Origin: an uncultured Sinobacteraceae bacterium
GTDB taxonomy: Bacteria; Pseudomonadota; Gammaproteobacteria; Nevskiales; Nevskiaceae
Reading direction: 5' to 3'
DNA length: 64,000 nucleotides
Assembly (NCBI GenBank): GCA_903822975.1
Contig: CAIJRD010000020.1
Location: 1-64,000 of the forward strand
A program made the translations under genes and the position numbers. The notes under the pieces are model-generated. The model saw only the letters and a list, made by a program, of their open reading frames with translations. It was not told where the DNA came from and did not search any database. Each line of letters starts with the position of its first letter. Within the stretch, counting starts at the first letter, position 1. Of this stretch, positions 42,575 to 51,365 are shown piece after piece.

Positions 42575-44704
42575 ATGAAGGGTCCCAGCAACACGATGCA
42601 ACCGACACGCGCGCCCTACGGCGCCTGGAAGTCGCCGATCAGCGCCGATGCCATCGTCGCCGACAGCGTCAGACTCGGCACGATCGCGATCGACGGTGAC
42701 ACGATCTATTGGAGCGAAGGTCGGCCACAGGAGTCGGGGCGTACCGTGGTGGTCCGTGCGAAGGCCGACGGCGGCGTCGAAGACCTGACGCCCGCACCCT
42801 TCGATGTGCGCTCGCGTGTGCACGAATATGGCGGCGCTGCCTTCGCGGTGCATTCGGGCCTGCTGTATTTCATCAATGCGCGTGACCAGGGTATTTATCG
42901 GCAGCTGCCCGGCGCAGCGCCGGTGCTGCTGCATGCGGTCGCCGGTGTGCGCTACGCCGAGCCGGTGGTCGATGCGACGCGCAATCGTCTGATCTTGGTA
43001 CGCGAAGATCACCGGCTGCCCGGCGGCGAGGCGATCAACAGTCTGGTGGCGATCGCGCTCGGTGCGCCGCATGCCGAGACCTTGCTCTGTAGCGGCGACG
43101 ACTTCTATGCCTCGCCGAGTCTGAGCGCCGATGGTCAGCGCATCGCTTGGCTCAGCTGGCAGCACCCGCAGATGCCCTGGGAGGGCACGCGCCTGTCGGT
43201 CGCGCAATTCGATGACGAGGGGCAGCTCGGCAAGGTCCGTGAGATCGCGGGCGGAATCGCCGAGTCGATCTTCCAGCCGCAGTGGTCGCCGCAGGGCGAA
43301 CTGGTTTTCATTTCCGACCGCAGCGGCTACTGGAATCTGTATCGCTGGCGGCCGCCAACTACGCCGGGCGCAGCAGCTAATTGTGGTGTCGCAATGGCGT
43401 CCGGAAAACCGGCTGGCGTCGGCGTCGATGTCGATGTCGATGTCGATGTCGGTGTCGATGTCGAAATCGACGACGCAACCAAGGCTGCAATCAATGCTAC
43501 TCAACCGATAGCAAGTGACTCGGAGACTTTTGCAGTCGAGCCGCTGCTGCCGCTGGACGAGGAGTTCGGTCGGCCGCAGTGGCAGTTCGGCATGTCGACC
43601 TTCGGCTTCGAGCCCTCGGGCGCGATCGTGTGCACCTATGGCCGGCCTGGCGATTCCAAGCTCGCGCGGCTGACGGGCAGCGCGCTGCCGCAGCTGCTGG
43701 CGACACCGTATCGCGATATCGACCAGCTGCGTGTCGGCGAGGGTTACGCCGTGTTCCTCGGCGGCGCGCCGGGCATTCCGCGCTCGGTGATTCGCGTCGC
43801 GCTGGCCGATGCGCGCCAGCAGTGCCTGCGCGCGAGCAGCACGCTTTCCATCGATCCGCGCTATCTGTCCGAACCGCAGGCGATCGAGTTCCCGACTGAA
43901 GACGGCGTTCACGCGCACGCCTTCTACTACGCTGCGCGCAATACCGAATTCTGTGCGCCGGCCGGTGCCGCGCCGCCGCTGCTGGTGCTGAGTCATGGCG
44001 GCCCGACGGCGGCGAGCGATACCACGTTCAATCCGAGCATCCAGTTCTGGACCAGTCGCGGCATCGCGGTGGTGGATGTCAATTACGGCGGCAGCAGCGG
44101 CTACGGCCGCGCGTATCGACAGCGCCTGTCTCGTCGTTGGGGCATCGTCGATGTCGACGACGCGGTCAACGCCGCACGTCATCTGGTCGCGCTCGGCTGG
44201 GCGGACGCGCAGCGCCTGGCGATCCGCGGCGGCAGTGCGGGCGGTTATACGACACTGTCGGCGCTGACCTTCCGCGATACCTTCAAAGCGGGCGCGAGCT
44301 ATTACGGCATCGGCGATCTCGAAGTGCTGGCGCGCGACACGCACAAGTTCGAATCGCGCTATCTCGACAGCCTGGTGGGTCCGTACCCGAAACAGCAGTC
44401 GCTGTATCGCGAGCGCTCGCCGATCCATTTCGTCGAGCGCCTGTCGAGTCCGATGATTCTGTTCCAGGGCCTGGAGGATAAAGTGGTGCCGCCGAACCAG
44501 GCACAGATGATGTTCGATGCGGTGCGCGCGAAAGGTCTGCCGGTGGCCTACCTGTCGTTCCCGCACGAGCAGCACGGCTTCCGCGCTGCGGCGACGATCA
44601 AGCGCTGTCTTGAGGCGGAGCTTTATTTCTACGGCAAGGTATTCGGCTTCACGCCGGCCGACGCACTCGCACCACTGCAGATCGAGAATCTGCCATCGAC
44701 ATGA
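42575..44704 (+). CDS. S9-family prolyl oligopeptidase / acylaminoacyl peptidase
   Basis: A 709-aa serine peptidase. The N-terminal beta-propeller (about 20-430) contains PD40-like blades, for example PQWSPQGELVFISDRSGYWN. The C-terminal alpha/beta-hydrolase domain has the triad Ser554 (GGSAGG), Asp635 (QGLEDKVVPP) and His667 (HEQHGF). No signal peptide is seen, so it is cytosolic. Residues about 261-322 are an odd insert in the propeller with a GVDVDVDVDVDVGVDVEID run, coded by a GATGTC hexamer microsatellite. An alternative start is Met8 (42596). Confidence 0.92.
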   Translation: MKGPSNTMQPTRAPYGAWKSPISADAIVADSVRLGTIAIDGDTIYWSEGRPQESGRTVVVRAKADGGVEDLTPAPFDVRSRVHEYGGAAFAVHSGLLYFINARDQGIYRQLPGAAPVLLHAVAGVRYAEPVVDATRNRLILVREDHRLPGGEAINSLVAIALGAPHAETLLCSGDDFYASPSLSADGQRIAWLSWQHPQMPWEGTRLSVAQFDDEGQLGKVREIAGGIAESIFQPQWSPQGELVFISDRSGYWNLYRWRPPTTPGAAANCGVAMASGKPAGVGVDVDVDVDVGVDVEIDDATKAAINATQPIASDSETFAVEPLLPLDEEFGRPQWQFGMSTFGFEPSGAIVCTYGRPGDSKLARLTGSALPQLLATPYRDIDQLRVGEGYAVFLGGAPGIPRSVIRVALADARQQCLRASSTLSIDPRYLSEPQAIEFPTEDGVHAHAFYYAARNTEFCAPAGAAPPLLVLSHGGPTAASDTTFNPSIQFWTSRGIAVVDVNYGGSSGYGRAYRQRLSRRWGIVDVDDAVNAARHLVALGWADAQRLAIRGGSAGGYTTLSALTFRDTFKAGASYYGIGDLEVLARDTHKFESRYLDSLVGPYPKQQSLYRERSPIHFVERLSSPMILFQGLEDKVVPPNQAQMMFDAVRAKGLPVAYLSFPHEQHGFRAAATIKRCLEAELYFYGKVFGFTPADALAPLQIENLPST
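43421..43470 (+). repeat. Hexanucleotide (GTCGAT) microsatellite in the S9 peptidase gene
   Basis: Repeated GTCGAT units encoding a Val-Asp run (about residues 284-298). In frame. Confidence 0.9.
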
Positions 44705-44858
44705 ACGGCTGCGTCCCTCGGCGATCCTGGTTGTCCGATGCCTCGTTCAGTGCACGATCGAATGCACCACCCCTTGCAGAAAGCCCACAAGGCGACGCGC
44801 TGCGAAGCTCATTACGCGTGGTTCCCGCGCGGCAGCGGTGCGGAGCTGGAAGGTCAGC

Positions 44859-45827
44859 ATGAGAGAACGACGAATGCCGACGAACCCGATTGGATCGCTG
44901 CACAGTTCGGTGCTGACGGCGCCGGTGCGTACACGTCTGCGCCAATGGGTCATCGGCGTGCTGCAAAAGGGCGAGGGTTCGTCCAGCATCAACTTCGACG
45001 AGCCGCACGGCGATCCCGGCCTGTTCGGCCCCGACAGCGTGACCTGGCGCATCCACGCCGATTTTCCCGGAATGATGTCGGGCGGCATCTGCGCGCTGAT
45101 GCTGCAGACGCTGCATCCGCTGGCCTTGTCCGGTGTCTGGGATCACTCGAGCTTTCGCGACGACGTGCTCGGCCGCCTGCGCCGCACGACCGGCTTCGTT
45201 GCCGGGACGACGTATGCCCCACGCGCAGAGGCGCTGAAACTGATCGCCAAGGTGAAAAAGATTCACGGTTTCGTGCGCGGCACCGCACCCGATGGGCGCG
45301 CCTACTCGGCGGACGATCCGGCGCTGCTGACCTGGGTGCACACCACCGAGATGCAGAGCTTCCTCAACGGCTACCAGCGTTATCGAGATGTCGAGCTGCC
45401 GCTGTCGATCCAGGATCGCTACTACGCCGAGACCAGCCTGATCGCCGAGCGACTCGGTGCACGCAATGTGCCGAAATCGGCCGCCGCCGTGAATGCATAT
45501 TTCGAGCGCGTGCAAGGCGAACTGGAGTTCGGCGAGCGCTCGGTGGCCGTGCTCGACGTGCTGAACCAGATCCGGTTGCCGATCCCGGTTTCGGGCGTCT
45601 CGCGCGAGTTGTTCCTCGGCGCCGGTGCCGCGCTGTTACCGCCCTGGGCACTGCAGAAAATGCAGCGCTCGCGTGTGCGACAGCTGCGCGACCGTGCCGC
45701 CGCACGCGGACTGCGCGCGGTGGCACCGCTGCTGCGTGCAGCGCTGAAAGACGGCATCGGCGCGCATTCCTGTCGTCGCGTCGGGCTCGATCCGGCGCTG
45801 CTGCACAGCTTGCCGCTGGAGAGCTAG
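44859..45827 (+). CDS. MpaB-like (DUF2236) oxygenase family protein
   Basis: A 322-aa protein of the 'oxygenase MpaB family/DUF2236'. Typical segments are GPDSVTWRIHADFPGMMSGG, LMLQTLHPLALSGVWDHSSF, RLRRTTGFVAGTTY and ALLTWVHTTEMQSFLNGYQ. Family members resemble latex-clearing-type heme proteins, but the substrate is unknown. ATG 44859 has a GGAAGG ribosome-binding site at good spacing; the longer frame overlaps the peptidase gene and is spurious. The 270 bp that follow (45828-46097) contain nothing I recognise. Confidence 0.85.
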   Translation: MRERRMPTNPIGSLHSSVLTAPVRTRLRQWVIGVLQKGEGSSSINFDEPHGDPGLFGPDSVTWRIHADFPGMMSGGICALMLQTLHPLALSGVWDHSSFRDDVLGRLRRTTGFVAGTTYAPRAEALKLIAKVKKIHGFVRGTAPDGRAYSADDPALLTWVHTTEMQSFLNGYQRYRDVELPLSIQDRYYAETSLIAERLGARNVPKSAAAVNAYFERVQGELEFGERSVAVLDVLNQIRLPIPVSGVSRELFLGAGAALLPPWALQKMQRSRVRQLRDRAAARGLRAVAPLLRAALKDGIGAHSCRRVGLDPALLHSLPLES

Positions 45828-46097
45828 ACGACGCTACAGTCGAAGTAGCAATCGACGGTTGGGCGGAGAGGGTTCATGGGTAAGGTGCGCAGTCGGTGCC
45901 GTGCACGATCACCGTTCATCGCGACTCGTCCGGTTCGCGCACGCGCCTCGTCTTACGCTTCCAACCACACCTTGACCGCGAGGCGCTGCGCCGCGTGCCA
46001 GAGCTTTCTTGCCAGCGGATTCCGCGCAGTTCGTGCTGGTCTAACACTCCGCTTGGTCTGCGGAACTTGCCTTGCGAGTCGGCTGGCGCCGCAGCGT

Positions 46098-47030
46098 CTA
46101 CAGGTAGGACACGTGCGTGAGCCTTGCCGACAGTTCCCACAGCTGCGCTGCGAGTTGCGGATCGCGCGCGAGTTTTCGGCAGCCGACCTTGACCGGCGTG
46201 CCGTGCAGTTGCTGGAAGCCGGAGGGTCCGTAGTAATCGCCGCCCTGAACATCGGCCGCGGTCGCCGCACGCAGCGAGGGCAGCGCGCCCATCGTCGAGG
46301 ATTGTCCCAACATCGCGTTGCCGAACTTCATCAGCATTGCGCCAATCGCGGAATTGTCCATCGCCGGCCCGACAGCTTGCAGATTGGTCGAGGCGTAGCC
46401 GGGATGTGCGGCGGCGCTGATGACCTCAATTCCGGCTTTGCGCAGTCGGCGATCGAGTTCGAACATGAACAGCAGGTTCGCCAGCTTGCTCTTGCCGTAC
46501 GCGTCCCAGCGAGCGTAGGACTTGTGCTCCCAGTTGAGGTCGGCAAGGTCCATCGCGCGCGTCCAGCGATGCGCGAGGCTCGCAACACTGACGATGCGCG
46601 CGGCGGGTGCAGCTTGCAGTGCGTCGAGCAGCAGACCGGTCAAAGCAAAGTGGCCGAGATGATTGGTGCCGATCTGCATCTCGAAACCATCGGCGGTGCG
46701 TCGCAGGGGCACCGCCATTACGCCGGCATTGTTGATCAACAGATCGATACGCGGATATTTCGTGCCAACACTCTCGGCGAAGGCGCGCACCGAGGCGAGA
46801 TCGGCGAGATCGAGCGGCATGATTTCGATGCGTGATTCCGGCGAGCGCCGACGAATTTCGTCGAATGCCGTCTTGGCCTTGCTGGCATCGCGGCAGGCCA
46901 TCACGACTTGCGCGCCGGCGCGCGCGAGCGCAGCGCTGGTCTCGAGGCCGAGACCGCTGTTGGCGCCGGTGACGATGGCGAGTTTGCCGTGCTGACTTGG
47001 AATGTCGGCGGCGGTCCAGGCTTGAGTCAT
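46098..47030 (-). CDS. Short-chain dehydrogenase, retinol-dehydrogenase-like
   Basis: A 310-aa SDR. The nucleotide motif is TGANSGLGLETSAALARAGA, followed by LLINNAGVMAVP. The catalytic Ser lies in ARIVSVASLAHR and the YxxxK in YGKSKLANLLFMFELDRRL. The pattern resembles WW-oxidoreductase/retinol dehydrogenase-like SDRs common in bacteria; the substrate is unknown. ATG 47030 starts MTQAWTAADIPSQHGK, and the in-frame extension upstream has no homology. It reads leftward 31 bp after the OPT transporter gene. Confidence 0.9.
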   Translation of the reverse strand: MTQAWTAADIPSQHGKLAIVTGANSGLGLETSAALARAGAQVVMACRDASKAKTAFDEIRRRSPESRIEIMPLDLADLASVRAFAESVGTKYPRIDLLINNAGVMAVPLRRTADGFEMQIGTNHLGHFALTGLLLDALQAAPAARIVSVASLAHRWTRAMDLADLNWEHKSYARWDAYGKSKLANLLFMFELDRRLRKAGIEVISAAAHPGYASTNLQAVGPAMDNSAIGAMLMKFGNAMLGQSSTMGALPSLRAATAADVQGGDYYGPSGFQQLHGTPVKVGCRKLARDPQLAAQLWELSARLTHVSYL

Positions 47031-47061
47031 TCGGGTGCTCCTCACATACGGATCAGTTGCA

Positions 47062-49011
47062 TCAGCGTGCTGCGGTTGCAGCCGTCGGCTGAGTTGCGGC
47101 ACGGTACAGCAGCCAGGCCACCACGGCGACGACGATCAATCCGACGACGCGACCGAACTGCACACTTTGTGGCAGCGCCAGCACGTCGGCGCGACCGGAG
47201 ACCACGATCGGAATCGCCATGATGATGCCCATCAGCGCCTCGCCAGTGATCAGGCCTGCGGAGAACAGCGTGCCGGGCCGATGGATACGGTCGCGTTCGG
47301 TTTCATCGTGCGGCTTGAGCTGATGCTTGCGTTCGACCAGATGACTCAACAGGCCGCCGAGGAAGATCGGCACCATCAACTCCAGCGGCAGGTAGATGCC
47401 GATCGCAGCGCCGAGCACCGGCACGCGGAACGTCGAGCCGCGCGCCTTCAGCCATTCGTCGAGCGCGATGGTCAGCGCGCCGACCACCGCGCCGATCTCG
47501 ATCATCGTCCAGGGCAGCTCGCCGCCGAACATGCCCTTCGCGACCGAGGCCATCAGGTTGGCCTGCGGAGCGGCCAGCGAATTCGGATGCTCCGGCGTTG
47601 GTGCGCCGATGCCGTAAGCGGCGGCCAGCAAGTTCAGCACCGGCGCCATCACCAGCGCGCACGAAAACGCGCCGATCGCCAGCATCAGCTGCTGCTTCCA
47701 GGGCGTGGCCCCGACCAGATAACCGGCCTTCAGATCCTGCAGGTTGTCGCCGCCGACCGAGGCCGCGCAACACACCACCGCGCCGATCATGATGGCGGCC
47801 ACCGGCCCGATCGCCGAATGTCGTCCAAGCAGCAGAATCAGCACGAGCGAGGCGAACAGGATGGTCGCGATGGTGATTCCGGACACCGGGTTGTTCGACG
47901 AACCGACCAGTCCGGCCAGATACGCCGACACCGATACGAACAGGAAGCCGGCGACGATCATGATCAAGGTCATCGGAATGCTGACCAGCCAGTCGTTGAC
48001 GATCGCCTGGTACAGCATCGCCAGCGGGATCACGAAAATCACCAGCGCGATCAGCATCCATTTCATCGGCAGGTCGCGCTCGGTTTCGGCAACGACGGTA
48101 CCCGTGCCGGCGCGCGCGGCGGCCAGTCCGCTCTTGATGCCGGAGGCGAGCGACTTCCTCAGCGAGAACAAAGTCCATACGCCGCCAATCAACATCGCGC
48201 CGACGCCGAGGTAGCGGATCTTCGCGTTCCAGATCGCATAGCCGATGTCGGCGGTATCGGCACCGACCAGCTTCGCCGCGAGCACCGGATCGGAATTCAG
48301 GAAGAACGCGTGGTAAATCGGAATCGCGATGTTCCACGACAGCACGCTGCCGGCAACGACGACGATGCCGACGTTGAGTCCGACGATATAGCCGACGCCG
48401 AGCAGCGCGGGCGACAGGTTGGTGCCCATGAAGGCGAAGTAGCGACCGAAGAAACTCGCACCGATGGCCGAGTCTGGAATCACGCGCAGACCGCTGGCGG
48501 CGGCGAGCTTGACTACCGCACCGAGCGCGCCGGCGAAGGCCAGAATCTTCACGCCCTGGCCCGGGTTCTCGCCGGCCTTCAGCACTTCGGCGGCGGCCTT
48601 GCCTTCGGGAAATGCGAGCGGCTCGTCGACGATCATCGAGCGCCGCAGCGGCACCGAGAACAGCACGCCGAGCAGTCCGCCAAGACCGGCGATGGCCAGC
48701 ACCCAGGAATATTTGAAGTCGTGCCAGAAGCCGAGAATCACCAACGCGGGAATCGTGAAGATGACGCCGGCGGCGATCGACGAGCCGGCCGAAGCGCCGG
48801 TCTGCACGATGTTGTTTTCGAGGATGCTGCCGCCGCCGAGGGCGCGCAGGATCGCCATCGACACCACCGCCGCTGGAATCGCGGTGGCGATGGTGAGGCC
48901 GGCGAACAGGCCGAGATAGGCATTGGCGGCGGCGAGAATCATCGCCAGCACCATCGATAGAAGTACGGCGCGCAGCGTCAGCTGCGGAACCACGGCTGCA
49001 TTCATCAACAA
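47062..49011 (-). CDS. OPT-family oligopeptide/metal-complex transporter
   Basis: A 649-aa polytopic membrane protein with about 15 hydrophobic segments. Family marks include AYLGLFAGLTIATAIPAAVV, LENNIVQTGASAGSSIAAGV and AASVGGDNLQDLKAGYLVGA. Bacterial OPT proteins import oligopeptides or metal-chelate complexes by proton symport; the exact substrate is not deducible. Length is normal. The downstream SDR is co-oriented. Confidence 0.93.
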   Translation of the reverse strand: MLMNAAVVPQLTLRAVLLSMVLAMILAAANAYLGLFAGLTIATAIPAAVVSMAILRALGGGSILENNIVQTGASAGSSIAAGVIFTIPALVILGFWHDFKYSWVLAIAGLGGLLGVLFSVPLRRSMIVDEPLAFPEGKAAAEVLKAGENPGQGVKILAFAGALGAVVKLAAASGLRVIPDSAIGASFFGRYFAFMGTNLSPALLGVGYIVGLNVGIVVVAGSVLSWNIAIPIYHAFFLNSDPVLAAKLVGADTADIGYAIWNAKIRYLGVGAMLIGGVWTLFSLRKSLASGIKSGLAAARAGTGTVVAETERDLPMKWMLIALVIFVIPLAMLYQAIVNDWLVSIPMTLIMIVAGFLFVSVSAYLAGLVGSSNNPVSGITIATILFASLVLILLLGRHSAIGPVAAIMIGAVVCCAASVGGDNLQDLKAGYLVGATPWKQQLMLAIGAFSCALVMAPVLNLLAAAYGIGAPTPEHPNSLAAPQANLMASVAKGMFGGELPWTMIEIGAVVGALTIALDEWLKARGSTFRVPVLGAAIGIYLPLELMVPIFLGGLLSHLVERKHQLKPHDETERDRIHRPGTLFSAGLITGEALMGIIMAIPIVVSGRADVLALPQSVQFGRVVGLIVVAVVAWLLYRAATQPTAATAAR

Positions 49012-49232
49012 GCTCCCTATGTTGGTCGGCGTTGCTCGGCGCGGAATCGCGGCATGCCGCCGCGATCATCGCCACGCGCTATGACCGCATTCTGCATGAG
49101 CCGGCGGGCCGCCGTGCAACTGCCGTGTGGCCGTGCTGATCGTCCCTAGCCGGAGCCACCGCACCTCGCCGCCGCACCTCGCTAATGCGCCTCGCTCATG
49201 TGCCTGGCGATTCCGTATCATCGCCGCGCACC

Positions 49233-50054
49233 ATGACCGACTTTCTCTGCCCGCTGTGCCGTGCGCCGCTTGCGATCGGCCCCCAGGCGTGGACGTGCCC
49301 GCAACGTCACAGCTTCGATGTCGCACGCGAGGGCTACGTCAACCTGCTGCCGGTGCAGCACAAGCGCAGCCTGGAGCCGGGGGACAGCGCCGAAATGGTG
49401 CTGGCGCGCCGCAACTTCCTTGAAGCCGGCCATTATCAAGCGCTGCGCGAGGCGGCGGTCGCATTGCTGGCGCCGCTGCGCGTGCACTGTCTGCTCGATC
49501 TCGGCTGCGGCGAGGGCTATTACAGCAGCGCGTTTCGCACGGTAGTGCCGGAGGTGATCGGTCTCGACATCGCCAAGCCGGCCGTGCGCCTGGCGGCGAA
49601 ACGCATTCGCAACATCGCCTGGCTGGTGGCGAGCGGCGCACTGTTGCCGCTGGCTGATGGCGCGGTCGACATGGTCACCAGTCTGTTCAGTCCGCTCCCG
49701 CTCGCCGAGTTTTCCCGCGTGCTGAAGCCGGGCGGCCACGTGCTGGTGATCACGCCGGCCGCCGAACACCTGCTGAGCCTGCGCGAGCGACTGTTCGACG
49801 AGGTGCGCGCGCACGAGCCGGACAAGTTCATCGCCGCGTTCGATGCGCAGTTCGAATTGCAGCAACGACAGGCGCTGACATTCCCGCTGCGCCTGACGCT
49901 GCCCGCGCTGAAGGATCTGTTGATGATGACGCCCTACGCCTGGAAGGCCAAACCGGAGCGCCGCGCCGCGCTCGAAGCGGGCGAAGCCGGCGCAACACTG
50001 GACACCGCTGCGGCATTCACGTTGATGCTGTTCCGCAAGCGTCTAGATCGCTGA
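49233..50054 (+). CDS. rlmA: 23S rRNA (guanine-N1)-methyltransferase RlmA-like
   Basis: A 273-aa SAM methyltransferase. An N-terminal zinc finger (Cys6, Cys9, Cys22, His26: FLCPLCRAPL ... TCPQRHSFD) is followed by GYVNLLPVQHKRS and the SAM motif LLDLGCGEGYYSS. All are characteristic of RlmA (m1G745 in E. coli) and its TlrB relatives. ATG 49233 begins the homology. Confidence 0.92.
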   Translation: MTDFLCPLCRAPLAIGPQAWTCPQRHSFDVAREGYVNLLPVQHKRSLEPGDSAEMVLARRNFLEAGHYQALREAAVALLAPLRVHCLLDLGCGEGYYSSAFRTVVPEVIGLDIAKPAVRLAAKRIRNIAWLVASGALLPLADGAVDMVTSLFSPLPLAEFSRVLKPGGHVLVITPAAEHLLSLRERLFDEVRAHEPDKFIAAFDAQFELQQRQALTFPLRLTLPALKDLLMMTPYAWKAKPERRAALEAGEAGATLDTAAAFTLMLFRKRLDR

Positions 50055-50311
50055 GACCGCGACGGCGGTGGCGGTTGCGAGCGTTGATGCCGTTGATGCG
50101 GTGATTCCCCTGATACCGCTGATTCCGGTGATATCGGCACTGCCAGCGTGGCGATGTCTGCCTAGCCGCTTTCTCAAGTCGACCCTCGCGGCTGCATCGC
50201 CGCCAAGCTCCGACGCATCGGGCAGGATCGTGCAAGCCTGGTACACGATCGGTCTAACGCTGCGATTGCGCGAAGGCGTCTGATAGATGCTCGAATCAAT
50301 GGAGCATTCCC
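50055..50311. other. Intergenic region with GAT-rich repeats
   Basis: No gene recognised. About 50080-50120 holds degenerate repeats of the type GTTGATGCC / GTGATTCCC / CTGATTCCG, another short-tandem-repeat patch just after a gene end. Confidence 0.45.
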
Positions 50312-51223
50312 ATGCAGAAAATCTGGTTCATCACTGGTGCGAGTCGCGGACTTGGCCTCGAGATCGCGCAGGCTGCGTTGCGCGCGGGCGATCGTGTGGT
50401 CGCCACTGCGCGCGATCGCCGCCACGTCAATGCCCGACTGGGGCCCGACAGCGCGCAGTTGCTCACGGTGGATCTGGATGTCAGCCGCGCCGATCAGGTG
50501 CAGGCGGCGGTCGATGCGGCACTCGCAAAGTTCGGCACGATCGACGTGCTGGTCAATAACGCCGGCTACGGTCATCTTGGATATTTCGAAGAGCTGACGC
50601 GCGAAGAGATCGCCACGCAGTTCGCAACCAATGTGTTCGGTCTGTTCGACGTTACGCGCGCGGTGCTGCCGTCGATGCGCGCTGCACGTCGTGGGCGCAT
50701 CTTCAATATTTCGTCTGCGGCCGGCATTCGTGGTTCTGAATTCGCATCCTTGTACTGCGCCAGCAAGTTCGCCATTGAAGGCTTCTCCGAATCGCTCGCA
50801 CAGGAATTGGCACCTTTCGGCGTGTTCGTTACGCTGGTCGAACCGGGTCCGTTTCGCACCGACTTCTTGAGCCGTGACTCGATGCAGTTGGCAAGCGTGG
50901 CGGTTGCCGACTACGACGCGCGTCGCGGCGACCTGCGCGCCGCCTTCGAGCAGCGCAATGGCAAGCAGCCCGGCGATCCGCTCAAGCTCGCTGAAGCGAT
51001 CGTGCGTTTGTCCGCGGAGTCGCAACCGCCGCTGCGCTTCGTCGCCGGGCGCATGGCCTTGGACGCCGCCGATGCAAAGCTTGCCGGCATGGCCCGCGAG
51101 ATCGAGCAGTGGCGCGAGGTTTCGATCGCCACGGACTTCGAGACCGCTGAGCTGACGACTGCCGCCCGAGCCAACGCCGGCCAGCCGACGAGCGATTCTG
51201 CGCTGGAGCGCTGGAGCGCTTGA
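50312..51223 (+). CDS. Short-chain dehydrogenase with repeat-encoded C-terminus
   Basis: A 303-aa classical SDR: WFITGASRGLGLEIAQAALR, LVNNAGYGHLG, the catalytic Ser in FNISSAAG and YCASKFAIEGFSESLAQEL. The substrate is unknown. The last residues (ALERWSA) and the stop codon are encoded by the first three units of an 8-bp tandem array (51203-51306). Because the unit is not a multiple of three, a change in copy number upstream of the stop would alter the C-terminus. Confidence 0.9.
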   Translation: MQKIWFITGASRGLGLEIAQAALRAGDRVVATARDRRHVNARLGPDSAQLLTVDLDVSRADQVQAAVDAALAKFGTIDVLVNNAGYGHLGYFEELTREEIATQFATNVFGLFDVTRAVLPSMRAARRGRIFNISSAAGIRGSEFASLYCASKFAIEGFSESLAQELAPFGVFVTLVEPGPFRTDFLSRDSMQLASVAVADYDARRGDLRAAFEQRNGKQPGDPLKLAEAIVRLSAESQPPLRFVAGRMALDAADAKLAGMAREIEQWREVSIATDFETAELTTAARANAGQPTSDSALERWSA

Positions 51224-51306
51224 GCACTCGAGCACTCGAGCACTCGAGCAGTCGAGCACTTGAGCGCTGGAGCGCTGGAGCGCTTTAGCGCTGGAGCGCC
51301 GGAGTG
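51203..51306 (+). repeat. 13 x 8-bp tandem repeat spanning the SDR stop codon
   Basis: Units are CTGGAGCG, CTGGAGCG, CTTGAGCA, CTCGAGCA (three times), GTCGAGCA, CTTGAGCG, CTGGAGCG (twice), CTTTAGCG, CTGGAGCG and CCGGAGTG. The SDR stop TGA is inside unit 3. The centre units contain the palindrome CTCGAG. The array ends 60 bp before dinB. Confidence 0.95.
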
Positions 51307-51365
51307 CTTGGCCGGGACGAGCGGATGATTCCCGTCGTCGCGGCCAAGCTTCTAAACTCACCGGC

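Noticed and set aside
42320-44575. 751-codon - strand open frame over the S9 peptidase gene
   Set aside because: Antisense of a gene with clear catalytic motifs; the translation has no recognisable family and includes the mirrored microsatellite.
51203-51306. CRISPR array
   Set aside because: Units are contiguous 8-mers without spacers, and no cas genes are present. No CRISPR-like spacing was found anywhere in the window.
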